This document shows positions 32,299-41,363 of a stretch of 64,000 nt of DNA, piece by piece. Within the stretch, counting starts at the first letter, position 1. Every line of letters begins with the position of its first letter. The stretch comes from Bacillota bacterium (lineage in GTDB: Bacteria; Bacillota; UBA4882; UBA10575), in the NCBI GenBank assembly GCA_012837715.1, contig DUQR01000039.1, forward strand, positions 1 to 64,000, read 5' to 3'. A program made the translations under genes and the position numbers. Under the pieces are notes generated by a model that was not told where the DNA came from, searched no databases, and saw only the letters and a program-made list of their open reading frames with translations.

Positions 32299-33525
32299 TT
32301 ACTGGCCACCTCCTTTCAGTGCTGCGGGTAAAATCTTTAGAGGATGAATGAAGAAAAAGGCCAAGGCGGCAATGGCGGCCACCAGACCGGCGTCACTCCA
32401 GAAGATTAGCTTTTCTCCGTATTTAGTAGCAAAGCTGAAGAGCGGCGGGCCGATCGCCACCCCGAAGAAACGAACGGTCCCGTATAAACAAGTGACCAGT
32501 CCCCGCTCAGTGGTGGGGGCGGAGGAAGTAATCAAGGTATTGAGGGCGGGCAGCGCCATGCCCGTTCCGGTTCCAATTAAAGTGGCAAAAAGCGCTTTGG
32601 TGAAGATGCGCTGGCCGAAGGGGAAAAGGAACAGACCGCTGATGACGATGGCCAAACCACCAATGATCGTCCATTTCATCAATTTTACCATGTGCTTTTT
32701 TAAAACAATACCAAAGAGGTAGGAAGTGACGGCCATGGCCAGGACCGGAATGGCGATCACTAACCCCCGTTCAAAGATGGCCAAGTGAAAAGATTTTTCC
32801 AGAAGATCGGAGAAAAAGCTTAACAACCCAAATAGGGAGAAGAGCACGCTTAGACCGCACAGAAAGGCGATTCCCAAGTTGACGCCTTTTTCCTTCATGA
32901 TCTGGAGCAGATTTTTTAAGTAGTCGGCAAGGGCTGGCCCTTTCTGCTTGGTTTTCGCTTCTTGAACAAAAAACAAGATGGCGAAAGCGATGGGCAAGGC
33001 CAGAGCCCCATAGACAAAAAAGGGCATATACCAGGAGATCAAGCCGATCGCCGCACCCGCCAGTGGACTGACTACTTTGCCCAAGCCATTGGCGGCTTCC
33101 AGTAAACCTAGAACCTGGGCCCGTTCTTGGTCCTGGATCAGATCCCCCGCTAGGGCCATTGCCAATTGGTAGGTGCCGCCGGCGCCGATTCCCTGAATGA
33201 TCCGGGCGCCGATCAGATAAGGGTAGGCCTGATCTTTAAAGAAAAGCGCGGCCAAGCCGGCCAGCAGACCACCGGTTCCGTAGATAATGAGGGCCGGTCC
33301 CATCACAATTTTTCGGCCGACGCGGTCGGAGAGCATTCCGGCGAAAGGAATAGTAGTTCCAGCTGGAACCGAAAAAGCAGTAATTAAAAGACCAGCTTGG
33401 AGCAAGGAAAGATCGAGGGCTTTTTGAATGGCCGGAAGAACGGGAATGAGCATGGAATTGCCCAAAACCATAATAAAGGGGACTGTTACCAAAATAGCAA
33501 TCGTTGGTTTAATCTTTGCCTCCAC
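32299..33525 (-). CDS. Major facilitator superfamily transporter (drug efflux type)
   Basis: Twelve-helix MFS protein of about 408 aa. Motif A-like GMLSDRVGRKIVMG lies between helices 2 and 3, and GARIIQGIGAGGTYQLAMAL is an efflux-type helix. A GTG at 33525 is seven bases from GGAGG, whereas the ATG at 33531 almost touches it. Sequence resembles multidrug or metabolite exporters; the substrate is unknown. No adjacent regulator. Confidence 0.85.
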   Translation of the reverse strand: MEAKIKPTIAILVTVPFIMVLGNSMLIPVLPAIQKALDLSLLQAGLLITAFSVPAGTTIPFAGMLSDRVGRKIVMGPALIIYGTGGLLAGLAALFFKDQAYPYLIGARIIQGIGAGGTYQLAMALAGDLIQDQERAQVLGLLEAANGLGKVVSPLAGAAIGLISWYMPFFVYGALALPIAFAILFFVQEAKTKQKGPALADYLKNLLQIMKEKGVNLGIAFLCGLSVLFSLFGLLSFFSDLLEKSFHLAIFERGLVIAIPVLAMAVTSYLFGIVLKKHMVKLMKWTIIGGLAIVISGLFLFPFGQRIFTKALFATLIGTGTGMALPALNTLITSSAPTTERGLVTCLYGTVRFFGVAIGPPLFSFATKYGEKLIFWSDAGLVAAIAALAFFFIHPLKILPAALKGGGQ

Positions 33526-33679
33526 AACCATACCTCCGTAAGAACGTGAAACGAAGAACAACCATAGTGTGCCAAGGGGAAGAAATTATTAAACCCCCAA
33601 TTTAGCAAAGCGTTCAAGAGCGGACCAGCCGGAAAAGATGGCATAGTTTACCTGAACCAAGCATATTTTGGGGATGAGG

Positions 33680-34618
33680 ATGGTGAGGTCAGTGAGGAAG
33701 TATTGCCTTATTTTCTTTGTTGTTTGTTTGGTCTGCTCTCCGGTGTACGCTGGAGCTGGACCGGGTGGGGAACGGGAAAACGTAGTGTATTTTGAAGCCA
33801 CCGATCCGGAAGGGGATGATTACGGACCGGGTAGTTATATTTACCCGCGTAATCTTGCTTTCCGCCCCTATGAGGGGCTTTATGATCTTTTGCGGTTTTC
33901 CGTCTCCGGCAGTGAGGAAGAGTTGTTCTTTGATTTACAGATTAAACAGATCACCAACCCCTGGAATGCGCCGGAAGGCTTTATTCATCCGGTGATCCAT
34001 GTTTACATTGATCTGGCGCCCGGCGGGAGAACCCAGCCGCTAACGGAAGAAATGGGGGTCCGCTTGGCGTCCCAGTATGGTTGGGAAGTTTGTTTGGAAG
34101 GTGTTGGTTGGGAAAGCAGCCGGCTGGTTTATCTCACTGACGGACAGCATCTGGAGGCGACGGAGCTGGCGGCCGCTTACCTCCCGGACCAGCAGGTGAT
34201 CCGTTTATCGGTTCCTACTGCGCGTTTGGGTCGGCCGCAGAAAAGCTGGCGGTATTATGTCCTAATCGGCGCTTATGATGGCTTTGGCCCCGGTTTCCTC
34301 CGGGAAGTTCGTCCCGAAACCGGGGACTGGCATTTTGGGGGTGCGCCCGAAGGGCAGACGGCCCCCCGCGTGCTTGATCTGCTGGCTCCGGAGAGGGGGA
34401 AGTATAGCCAAGAGAAACAGCTCCGCGCCGGAAAAGAGGGGCTACCGGTGATTTACCCGATTAATATGAAAAAAGGATTGCCCTGGGGGTATCTTCTTCT
34501 GGGCGCTTTCCTGTTCGGGCTAGGCTATTTGGTAAGCAAGCGCTTGGTGATCACCGGTTTCTGGCTTAAAGGCGCCGAGCTTGGCAAGGAAGGTCTTCCG
34601 GTCAAAAATGACAAGTAA
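33680..34618 (+). CDS. Secreted glucodextranase-C-like (DOMON-type) domain protein with C-terminal membrane anchor
   Basis: About 312 aa. Signal peptide MVRSVRKYCLIFFVVCLV..., then a Glucodextran_C/DOMON-like domain: EATDPEGDDYGPGSYIYPRN, then TNPWNAPEGF and VYIDLAPGGRTQ. A membrane helix (WGYLLLGAFLFGLGYLVS) near the end would anchor it outside. In other proteins this domain binds carbohydrate at the cell surface; here no catalytic domain is attached. The ATG at 33680 is chosen by its GGGG site; earlier TTG and ATG codons are possible. It precedes the sporulation cluster but may be independent. Confidence 0.8.
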   Translation: MVRSVRKYCLIFFVVCLVCSPVYAGAGPGGERENVVYFEATDPEGDDYGPGSYIYPRNLAFRPYEGLYDLLRFSVSGSEEELFFDLQIKQITNPWNAPEGFIHPVIHVYIDLAPGGRTQPLTEEMGVRLASQYGWEVCLEGVGWESSRLVYLTDGQHLEATELAAAYLPDQQVIRLSVPTARLGRPQKSWRYYVLIGAYDGFGPGFLREVRPETGDWHFGGAPEGQTAPRVLDLLAPERGKYSQEKQLRAGKEGLPVIYPINMKKGLPWGYLLLGAFLFGLGYLVSKRLVITGFWLKGAELGKEGLPVKNDK

Positions 34619-34649
34619 TCTCAGGATAACCTAAACTTGGTATAGTTTC

Positions 34650-34685
34650 CTTCCCCCGGAACAATACTAGACGGGGGAGGGAGAC
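34650..34685 (+). promoter_or_regulatory. Stem-loop overlapping the yaaL ribosome-binding site
   Basis: CCCCCG, a 13-base loop and CGGGGG; the right arm runs straight into GGGGGAGGGAG before the yaaL ATG and there is no T run. It may mask the ribosome site. Confidence 0.35.
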
Positions 34686-34687
34686 TA

Positions 34688-34963
34688 ATGTTTGCGGAGA
34701 AGAAGGAATTACTCACCAATCTAATGAATTTAATTATTAAAGACGATCTTTACCGTCAGAAACAAAGGGAAGAAAGATACTGGCGGTTAATTGAAGAAGC
34801 CAAAAAAGATTGGCAGGAAGCAAGGGCTTATTTTAATACGGTGACGGAACCGGAATTGGTTGACCATGCGATTTATACCTTGGGCGCGGCCGAAAAGCGT
34901 TATGTTTATTTATTAAAAAAAGCCCGTGAGGAACGGTTTTTTCAGGAGAAGTATCTAATGTGA
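34688..34963 (+). CDS. yaaL: YaaL family protein (DUF2508)
   Basis: 91 aa, charged and helical, with the DUF2508 pattern WRLIEEAKKDWQEARAYFNTV, then TEPELVDHAIYTLGAAEKRYVYLL. Function unknown. In Bacillus it lies between recR and bofA; here it also precedes bofA, which supports the assignment. Confidence 0.85.
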   Translation: MFAEKKELLTNLMNLIIKDDLYRQKQREERYWRLIEEAKKDWQEARAYFNTVTEPELVDHAIYTLGAAEKRYVYLLKKAREERFFQEKYLM

Positions 34964-34993
34964 GGGGTGTTCACCTAAGGGGAGGAGGTTGGC

Positions 34994-35254
34994 GTGTCGC
35001 TAGAAGTCTTATTGGTTTATTTTGCCCTTCTGCTGCTTGTGGCCTTTGGGGGGAGATACCTCTTTTCTCCTTTCCAGTTCGTGCTGGAACTGCTGCTCAA
35101 AGGGGGAGGCGGGTTTCTCCTGCTGATCATTTTTAACCTCTTAACCAGTTTTACTGGCTATTATTTGCCACTGAATTTATATACGGTATTATACTGCGGT
35201 TTTTTGGGCCTTCCCGGCTTGATCTCCTTATGTTTCTTGCAGACCTGGTTATAA
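34994..35254 (+). CDS. bofA: Pro-sigmaK processing inhibitor BofA
   Basis: 86-aa membrane protein with the BofA pattern: two hydrophobic segments, then NLLTSFTGYYLPLNLYTVL and GFLGLPGLISLCFL. In Bacillus BofA holds the SpoIVFB protease inactive in the mother cell until a forespore signal, timing sigmaK activation. GTG start after GGAGGAGG. Flanked by yaaL and csfB as expected. Confidence 0.88.
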   Translation: MSLEVLLVYFALLLLVAFGGRYLFSPFQFVLELLLKGGGGFLLLIIFNLLTSFTGYYLPLNLYTVLYCGFLGLPGLISLCFLQTWL

Positions 35255-35282
35255 TCGACCAAAAGCACACATTAAGGATACC

Positions 35283-35292
35283 GGGAATATTA
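35283..35292 (+). promoter_or_regulatory. Possible sigmaF/sigmaG -10 element for csfB
   Basis: GGGAATATTA fits the forespore consensus GGnnAnAnTR. The expected -35 GYATA is poor (GCACA at a 13-base spacing). It also lies in a stem-loop ACCGGGAAT / ATTATCCCGGT next to the GAGGTG ribosome site. Confidence 0.3.
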
Positions 35293-35316
35293 TTATCCCG
35301 GTGAGGTGTTGCGACG

Positions 35317-35502
35317 ATGACCGATCGAGTTGCTTGCTCCTTTTGTAATCAAATAACCTGCGGCGGACTGCGGATCCATGGGGAGGTGATCTGTCCGACC
35401 TGTGAGGAACGACTGGCCCGCTTAGGAGTGGATGACGAAGATTACAACCAATGGATCGCCGCCCTGCGCACCCTTTGGGCTAAATGGTTGAAAGAAACGT
35501 AA
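35317..35502 (+). CDS. csfB: Sigma factor inhibitor Gin (CsfB)
   Basis: 61 aa with two zinc-ribbon CxxC pairs: CSFCNQITCGGLRIHG and VICPTCEERLA. Gin binds and inhibits sigmaG (and sigmaE) to stop premature activity during sporulation. Position after bofA and before tmk matches the Bacillus chromosome. Followed by its own terminator. Confidence 0.88.
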   Translation: MTDRVACSFCNQITCGGLRIHGEVICPTCEERLARLGVDDEDYNQWIAALRTLWAKWLKET

Positions 35503-35534
35503 GTGCCTGGTTTCTAAGGAACCAGGACTTTTTT
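35502..35534 (+). terminator. Rho-independent terminator after csfB
   Basis: CCTGGTT-TCTAAGG-AACCAGG followed by ACTTTTTT. Confidence 0.85.
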
Positions 35535-35663
35535 ATTGGCTTTTAATTGAAAAAAGGAAGCAAGGCTCTTGATGTCGAAACTTCATTACGATCGGCTTAT
35601 ATGATCATGGTGGCTTTGGGCGAGAAAAGAATGGGTTATCTTAAAGCAAATGAAGGAGTAAAG

Positions 35664-36341
35664 ATGGAACAAGGGATATTTATTACTTTTGAAGGGGTGG
35701 ATGGAGCGGGTAAATCCACCCATGCGCATTTACTTGCCGCCCGCCTCCAGGCTAAAGGCGTGCCAACCTGCTTAACCCGGGAACCGGGTGGGACAGCTTT
35801 GGCGGAAAAGATCCGGCACCTTCTGCTCTATACGGGCGAGGTTAAACTGGCGCCGGCGACGGAGGTTCTCCTTTACGCCGCTTCCCGGGCGCAACATGTT
35901 AATGAGGTGATCCGCCCGGCGCTTGCCCGCGGAGAAGTAGTGATTTGTGAACGGTTTATCGATTCCTCCCTCGCCTACCAGGGATTTGCCTCTGGCAATA
36001 AGGTGGAAATGGTTCGGCAGGTTAATTACTATGCCACTGATGGCCTGGTGCCAGCGCTCACCTTTTTATTGGATTTGGACACCACGGAAGGATGGCGACG
36101 GATCCAGGAACGCAGCGAAAGCGTAGCCGCCGATCGGATTGAAGCCAAAGGCTTATCCTTTCAGGAGAAGGTGCGCCAAGGCTATTTACAGCTGGCGGCC
36201 AGCGAACGGGAAAGGATCCAACTGCTTAATTGTTCCGGCTGCACCAAAGACGAACTTCACCAGCGCATCTGGACGTTGTTTCTCGAAAAATTCCCGACGG
36301 TTCTTCCTAGGAACGAACAGGTGAAAGGAGGATGTTCATGA
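35664..36341 (+). CDS. tmk: Thymidylate kinase
   Basis: Phosphorylates dTMP to dTDP. P-loop FEGVDGAGKSTHAHLLA, then REPGGT, ICERFIDSSLAYQG and the lid DRIEAKGLSFQEKVRQGY. ATG at 35664 follows AAGGAG; the frame open to 35547 would add 39 unlikely residues. 225 aa. First gene of tmk-darA-yaaR-holB-ricT, with a 4-base overlap to darA. Confidence 0.95.
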   Translation: MEQGIFITFEGVDGAGKSTHAHLLAARLQAKGVPTCLTREPGGTALAEKIRHLLLYTGEVKLAPATEVLLYAASRAQHVNEVIRPALARGEVVICERFIDSSLAYQGFASGNKVEMVRQVNYYATDGLVPALTFLLDLDTTEGWRRIQERSESVAADRIEAKGLSFQEKVRQGYLQLAASERERIQLLNCSGCTKDELHQRIWTLFLEKFPTVLPRNEQVKGGCS

Positions 36342-36667
36342 ATCTTTTAATCGCGGTTGTGCAGGATCAAGATGTTAATCGTCTGTTAACGGCTTTGTTG
36401 GAAAAGGGATATCGGGCGACTAAACTGGCGAGTACCGGCGGCTTCCTACGTCAAGGGAATACTACTTTATTGATCGGAGTCAAGGAAGAAGAGGTCAAAG
36501 AGGTTAATGCCATTATCAAAGAGATTTGCCGGACCAGGAAAGGACTGGTCAGTCCAATGCCGGCCCTGGACCAAACTTTGAACACGTACATCCCTACTCC
36601 CATCGAGGTCGAGGTCGGGGGCGCGACCGTCTTTACTTTAAAGGTAGAATCCTTCGAAAAAATGTAG
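36338..36667 (+). CDS. darA: Cyclic-di-AMP receptor DarA (PII-like, YaaQ)
   Basis: 109 aa, PII-like fold with KLASTGGFLRQGNTTLLIGV, the conserved ligand loop of DarA/PstA. It binds c-di-AMP as a trimer; its downstream targets are not well defined. ATG at 36338 follows AAAGGAGG and overlaps the tmk stop (ATGA). Neighbours match Bacillus. Confidence 0.92.
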   Translation: MNLLIAVVQDQDVNRLLTALLEKGYRATKLASTGGFLRQGNTTLLIGVKEEEVKEVNAIIKEICRTRKGLVSPMPALDQTLNTYIPTPIEVEVGGATVFTLKVESFEKM

Positions 36668-36684
36668 GGAAAGAGTGAAGGAGA

Positions 36685-37128
36685 ATGCGGATTAAAGGAG
36701 TGGGACAGGAATCACCTCCATCCCGGGGAGAACGGAGTGATTTAGCTCCGGAAAACTTGAAGAAAGGGAGTTTCAACCAGATTCTCGAGACCGCGAAAGA
36801 ACAGCCGACCGCGAGTTGGGATCGGCTTTTAGGCCAGGTGGATGAAGCAGCCCAAAAACTGCTCAACCAACCCAGTATAGAGACGCTCCGGTCTTACCGG
36901 TTGGCGGTACGGAGTTTTCTGAAAGAAGCAGTTTCCGGTAGTTACCAGATGAAAGGAGAGAGCCGTTGGGATCGGCGGGGCAACCGCCGGATGTTCTGTG
37001 TAGTGCAAAAGGTTAATCAAGCGTTGGAAGAGTTAACTTCGGCGGTGCTTGAAAAAAACGCCAAACCCATGGAGCTGATGGCCAAGATGGATGAGATTCG
37101 CGGCTTACTGGTGGATCTGTATTATTGA
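36685..37128 (+). CDS. yaaR: YaaR family protein (DUF327)
   Basis: 147 aa, mostly helical. Conserved part: SYRLAVRSFLKEAVSGSY and RRMFCVVQKVNQALEELTS. Function unknown; always near holB and tmk in Firmicutes. Start ATG after GAAGGAG. Confidence 0.88.
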   Translation: MRIKGVGQESPPSRGERSDLAPENLKKGSFNQILETAKEQPTASWDRLLGQVDEAAQKLLNQPSIETLRSYRLAVRSFLKEAVSGSYQMKGESRWDRRGNRRMFCVVQKVNQALEELTSAVLEKNAKPMELMAKMDEIRGLLVDLYY

Positions 37129-37151
37129 TGGCCAGAGAAGGAGTAAAAATC

Positions 37152-37955
37152 GTGTCTGAAACAGTCGTCAACAAGCGTTTTGCCGAGTTGGAACGGGTTT
37201 TTGCCGCCGGGAAGGCCAGTCATGCCTACCTGTTTCTCGGAGAAATAAACCAAGAGCATAGCGCAGGAATTCAAAGGTTGGTTCAAATCCTGCTTTGTCT
37301 GGCGGAAAAAGAGAAGCCTTGTGGGCATTGTCGCGCTTGCCGGTATTTGTTGCGGGGTAGTCACCCTGACTTCCGTGTAATTGAACCGGAGGGGGGAAAA
37401 ATAAAGCTGGAGGAGATCCGGCAACTTTGTTATGATGCAGTCCTCAACCCCTACCTTTCTTCCTGCAAAGTTTATTATTTTAAACGCTTTGAAAGCCTGA
37501 CCGAAGTGGCGGCCAACGCTTTCCTGAAGACTTTGGAAGAACCACCTCCCGCCGTTTATTTTCTTGCCCTGGCCGAACATGAACTGGGCATTCTTCCGAC
37601 GGTCCGCTCGCGGATGCAACGGATTCAGCTGGGCAGCGGGGGGCGGGAGGAAGCTCCGTTCCTTGCTGCAGACTTGCCGCTTACCGATCTCAATGCCCTC
37701 TTTCGGCAGGCGGAAAAGATAAGTGGAGATGACCGCGAGCAGGTAGAGCTTTTTTTACAACGTTTACAGACTCAGTTGCGCCACGAACTACTGATGGGGA
37801 TCGAGGCCGGGACGGTGAGAAAAGGTCTGGTCAAGGCGAATACAGCCGTGCAGCAAGCCCGGGCTTACACGGCGGCTAATCTTAACCTCCGTCTCTTACT
37901 GGAGGATCTCTTCCTTACCCTTTATGAAGAGTTGGGGAGAGAAACCTCGCTTTAG
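37152..37955 (+). CDS. holB: DNA polymerase III delta-prime subunit
   Basis: Clamp-loader subunit, 267 aa, shorter than the usual 320-340. The zinc module C-x8-C-x2-C-x2-C (LCLAEKEKPCGHCRACR) and LEEIRQLCYDAVLNPYLSSCK, ANAFLKTLEEPP and TVRSRMQRI are present. The Walker A loop is degenerate (YLFLGEINQEHSAG), acceptable for delta-prime, which need not bind ATP. GTG at 37152 follows GAAGGAG; an ATG at 37128 overlapping yaaR is the alternative. Confidence 0.9.
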   Translation: MSETVVNKRFAELERVFAAGKASHAYLFLGEINQEHSAGIQRLVQILLCLAEKEKPCGHCRACRYLLRGSHPDFRVIEPEGGKIKLEEIRQLCYDAVLNPYLSSCKVYYFKRFESLTEVAANAFLKTLEEPPPAVYFLALAEHELGILPTVRSRMQRIQLGSGGREEAPFLAADLPLTDLNALFRQAEKISGDDREQVELFLQRLQTQLRHELLMGIEAGTVRKGLVKANTAVQQARAYTAANLNLRLLLEDLFLTLYEELGRETSL

Positions 37956-38036
37956 TCTTACACCAATAAACCTTGATCGATTGGGCGAAGGACAAGGTAA
38001 AAAGCCCTTAGCGTATGCAGGAAAGGAGGAAGAAAG

Positions 38037-38873
38037 ATGGAAGAAGCAGAACACACGGCGCATGATTCTCCTTCCGAATTATATAGAGTAGTCGGGGTCC
38101 GGTTTAAACGGGCCGGCAAGATCTACTACTTTGATCCTAATGGGTTGGATTTAAAGGTTGACCAGGAAGTAATTGTGGAAACAGCGCGGGGATTAGAGTA
38201 TGGAAAGGTTAAGGTCGGACCGAAACAGGTCCCGGCGGCGGAGATTACACCACCGTTAAAAAAGGTGATCCGAGCCGCCGACGAAAAAGATAAGGCCCAA
38301 TACCTGGAAAACCAGGACAAAGAAACCAACGCCTTTCGTATCTGTTTGGAGAAGATTAAACAACATGGTTTAGAGATGAAATTGATTGATGTGGAATATA
38401 CCTTTGACCGTAATAAGGTGATCTTCTATTTCACGGCTGATGGACGCGTTGATTTCCGCGAATTGGTTAAGGATTTAGCTTCCGTATTCCGGACCCGGAT
38501 TGAGTTACGCCAGATTGGAGTCAGGGATGAAGCAAAAATGTTGGGCGGATTGGGACCTTGTGGCCGCTCGCTCTGTTGCGCCACCTTTTTAGGGGAATTT
38601 GATCCGGTCTCGATCAAAATGGCCAAGGAACAAAACCTTTCGTTAAACCCGACCAAAATTTCGGGGATTTGCGGCCGTTTAATGTGCTGTTTGAAATATG
38701 AATCCGATAGTTACCGGGAAACCAATAATTTACTGCCCGGGATCGGTAGTAAGGTGGAATACCAGGGTAAAGAAGCAACGGTGATCGCCCAGAATTTGTT
38801 GAAAGAAACGTTGGTGATTCAACTTCCCGAGGGGGAACCCTTTGAGGTGGCTTTAGGCGAGGTTTGTTACTAA
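38037..38873 (+). CDS. ricT: RicT (YaaT), PSP1-domain regulator of RNA processing and sporulation
   Basis: 278 aa. PSP1 domain in the centre with cysteine groups GPCGRSLCCATFLGEFDPVS and ISGICGRLMCCLKYE. In Bacillus RicT forms a complex with RicA and RicF, carries iron-sulfur clusters and promotes RNase Y cleavage, biofilm, competence and sporulation. Start ATG after GGAGG. End of the tmk-holB cluster. Confidence 0.93.
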   Translation: MEEAEHTAHDSPSELYRVVGVRFKRAGKIYYFDPNGLDLKVDQEVIVETARGLEYGKVKVGPKQVPAAEITPPLKKVIRAADEKDKAQYLENQDKETNAFRICLEKIKQHGLEMKLIDVEYTFDRNKVIFYFTADGRVDFRELVKDLASVFRTRIELRQIGVRDEAKMLGGLGPCGRSLCCATFLGEFDPVSIKMAKEQNLSLNPTKISGICGRLMCCLKYESDSYRETNNLLPGIGSKVEYQGKEATVIAQNLLKETLVIQLPEGEPFEVALGEVCY

Positions 38874-38941
38874 TGCTTTTGTCGACAGGCGCCCTGCGGC
38901 TAAATCCAAAAAGTCCGTATAAAGCCTGTATAATGAGGTCG

Positions 38942-38982
38942 TGATATTAATTATAAAATGATCTTGCATAATTATAAATCAT
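38942..38982. promoter_or_regulatory. Two tandem ARG-box-like operators
   Basis: TGATATTAATTATAAAAT and CTTGCATAATTATAAATC resemble ArgR boxes. The shared AATTATAAA recurs exactly 21 bases apart (38949 and 38970), as for paired 18-bp ARG boxes separated by 3 bp. The second covers the -35 box of the promoter. The argR gene is in this window at 43887. Confidence 0.6.
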
Positions 38983-38992
38983 CGGCTATAAT
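38964..38992 (+). promoter_or_regulatory. SigmaA-type promoter of the amino-acid ABC operon
   Basis: TTGCAT (38964-38969), 17-base spacer, TATAAT (38987-38992). A second TATAAT at 38929-38934 lacks a -35. Confidence 0.75.
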
Positions 38993-39027
38993 TAGATCGA
39001 CCTTGAAAAGAGAGTGGAGGGTTAAGG

Positions 39028-39798
39028 ATGAAAAGAAAAGGATTAGTCTTTGGTTTAGTTATTAGTCTTATTGCCCTGCTGGGATTGAACATCTTTGCGG
39101 CCAAAAAAGAAACCGGGCGGATTATTGTCGGCTGTGATGCCGCTTTTCCTCCCTTTGAGTATCTGGATGAGGAAACTGGCGAGTTAGTCGGTTTCGATCT
39201 TGATCTAATGCGGGCGATCGGCGCCGAACTGGGGATGGAGGTCGAAATTAAGAATGTCTCCTGGGATGGAATTATCCCCGGACTGCTCAGCGGAAACTAT
39301 AATGTGATTGCTTCCGGGATGACGATTACGGATGAACGGAAAGAAGTAGTCAATTTCTCCGACCCCTATATTAACGCGGGTCTGGTCATTGTCACCCGCG
39401 CAGGCGATGACGGGATCAAAGGGGAGCAGGATTTAGCGGGGAAACGGGTCGCCGTGCAGATTAATTCCACCGGAGATTTGGCGGCCACCGAAATGCAACA
39501 AGAAAAAGGCATCAAGATTGCGGAGATTAAGCGGTTCAACCATGCGACCGACCCTTTCCTGGAACTGAAGAACGGTGCCGCCGATGCCGTGGTGATGGAT
39601 TTCCCGGTCGCTGGCGCCCAGATGCAAGCAAGCCCGGGTCTATATAAAATTGTGGGTGAACCCTTTACCACCGAAGAATATGGATTTGCCCTCCGGAAAA
39701 GCGATACGGAATTGTTAGCCAAGATTAATCAAGCCTTAGTCACCTTAAAAGCCAACGGGACATACGATCAAATTTACCGTAAATACTTTGGTGAATAA
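39028..39798 (+). CDS. Polar amino-acid ABC transporter substrate-binding protein
   Basis: Periplasmic-type binding protein of family 3 (HisJ/ArtJ/GlnH), 256 aa. Signal segment ending GLNIFAA has no lipobox Cys. Mature motifs: VGCDAAFPPFEYLDEETGELVGF in outline, then NYNVIASGMTITDERKE and FSDPYINAGLVI. Tandem ARG-box-like sites upstream favour arginine or another basic amino acid as ligand (inference). A terminator-like stem after the gene probably lowers expression of the two downstream membrane components. Confidence 0.9.
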   Translation: MKRKGLVFGLVISLIALLGLNIFAAKKETGRIIVGCDAAFPPFEYLDEETGELVGFDLDLMRAIGAELGMEVEIKNVSWDGIIPGLLSGNYNVIASGMTITDERKEVVNFSDPYINAGLVIVTRAGDDGIKGEQDLAGKRVAVQINSTGDLAATEMQQEKGIKIAEIKRFNHATDPFLELKNGAADAVVMDFPVAGAQMQASPGLYKIVGEPFTTEEYGFALRKSDTELLAKINQALVTLKANGTYDQIYRKYFGE

Positions 39799-39812
39799 TT
39801 ATGTAAAGGGCG

Positions 39813-39838
39813 AAAAGGCAGCCATCGGCTGCTTTTTC
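39813..39838 (+). terminator. Terminator/attenuator within the ABC operon
   Basis: AAAAGGCAGCC-ATC-GGCTGCTTTTT between binding-protein and permease genes. Confidence 0.8.
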
Positions 39839-39951
39839 CGTTTTATGGGTGACCCGCTTCATTTTATTGGCAATCCATTTTTGCTGTTGTCGATTGGGAA
39901 AGCTTCCTGGTTAAAGGGGGCGGAGGAAAGCGAAACGAAGGAGAGGACGTA

Positions 39952-40611
39952 ATGGACTATATCTGGGACTTTAATGTAGTAGTCCGTTTCTTCCCCGTGC
40001 TGTTGGAAGGGGCGGTCTTAACTTTAGAATTAACCTGTATCGCGGTGGGGATGGGGATTCTGATTGGCACTTTTGTCGGGATTGGCCGCGTTTCCAAGAA
40101 TAAACTGATCTTCAGCCTGAGCTCAATCTATGTTAACTTTATCCGGGGAACGCCCATGTTGGTCCAGTTGTATCTGGTTTATTTTGGCCTCCCCGCCTAT
40201 TTTGGCCCCATTCCGCCTTTAATGGCGGCGATTATCACCTTATCAGTTAATAGTGGCGCCTATGTGGCGGAGATCGTCCGCGCCGGGATCCAATCCATCG
40301 ACCGGGGGCAGTTGGAAGCCGCCCGCTCCCTAGGGATGACTTATTCCCAAGCGATGCGCCATGTGTTAATTCCCCAAACCTTTAAACGGATTATTCCTCC
40401 CTTGGGGAATGAATTCATCGCTTTGTTGAAGGATTCTTCCATCGTTTCGGTTATTGCCCTGGAAGAGTTGGTGCGGAAGGGCTCGATGATCGCTGGACGG
40501 ACCTTTCGCTCCTTTGAAATCTGGACCGCCGTTGCGCTCCTTTTCCTCTTTATGACTCTTCCCATTACGCAATTGGTGAATTACGCCGAGAGGAGACTGA
40601 AACAGGAATGA
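39952..40611 (+). CDS. Polar amino-acid ABC transporter permease
   Basis: 219 aa permease of the HisM/GlnP family with [21 protein letters not shown] and the EAA loop [21 protein letters not shown], then [20 protein letters not shown]. Overlaps the ATPase gene by four bases. Part of the putative arginine importer. Confidence 0.92.
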   Translation: MDYIWDFNVVVRFFPVLLEGAVLTLELTCIAVGMGILIGTFVGIGRVSKNKLIFSLSSIYVNFIRGTPMLVQLYLVYFGLPAYFGPIPPLMAAIITLSVNSGAYVAEIVRAGIQSIDRGQLEAARSLGMTYSQAMRHVLIPQTFKRIIPPLGNEFIALLKDSSIVSVIALEELVRKGSMIAGRTFRSFEIWTAVALLFLFMTLPITQLVNYAERRLKQE

Positions 40612-41333
40612 TTAAAGTAGTAGATTTGCAGAAAAGATTCGGCCCTCTTCATGTTTTAAAGGGGATTACCAATGAGATTCGGGAGGGTGAAGTTGTCTGT
40701 GTGATTGGGCCTAGCGGCTCGGGGAAGAGTACTTTTTTGCGTTGCCTTAATCTGCTGGAAGTTCCCAACGGCGGACGGATTTATTTTGCGGGGAAGGAGA
40801 TTACCGATTTTAAAAACGTCGACATCAATCAGGTCCGGGCAGAAATGGGCATGGTTTTTCAACGGTTTAATTTGTTCCCCCATAAAAATGTGTTGGAAAA
40901 TATTTGTCTGGCGCCGTTGAAGGTCAGGAAGTATTCGCGGGAGGAGGCGGAGGCAAAAGCTTATGATCTCCTCCAAAAGGTAGGCTTAAAAGAGAAAGCC
41001 CTTGCTTTTCCCGATAATCTCTCCGGGGGGCAACAGCAAAGGGTGGCGATTGCGCGGGCATTGGCCATGCAACCGAAGGTCATGCTCTTCGATGAACCAA
41101 CTTCCGCGTTGGATCCGGAGATGATCAAGGAAGTCCTGGATGTGATCAAAGAGTTAGCGCAAGAAGGGATGACCATGGTCGTCGTCACCCATGAGATGGG
41201 CTTTGCCCGAGAGGTAGCCGACCGGGTGCTCTTTATGGACGATGGTTTGATTGTGGAAGAAGACACCCCGGACAATTTGTTCAATGCTCCTCAAAACGAA
41301 CGGACCCAGTCATTTTTAAGTAAGGTTTTATAA
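40608..41333 (+). CDS. Polar amino-acid ABC transporter ATP-binding protein
   Basis: 241 aa, GlnQ/HisP/ArtP family. Walker [20 protein letters not shown]-loop [14 protein letters not shown], signature [15 protein letters not shown] and Walker [16 protein letters not shown]. Start ATG overlaps the permease stop (ATGA). Followed by a terminator. Confidence 0.95.
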   Translation: MIKVVDLQKRFGPLHVLKGITNEIREGEVVCVIGPSGSGKSTFLRCLNLLEVPNGGRIYFAGKEITDFKNVDINQVRAEMGMVFQRFNLFPHKNVLENICLAPLKVRKYSREEAEAKAYDLLQKVGLKEKALAFPDNLSGGQQQRVAIARALAMQPKVMLFDEPTSALDPEMIKEVLDVIKELAQEGMTMVVVTHEMGFAREVADRVLFMDDGLIVEEDTPDNLFNAPQNERTQSFLSKVL

Positions 41334-41363
41334 ACCCGGAACCGGGACGGAAAAGAAAAGAAG

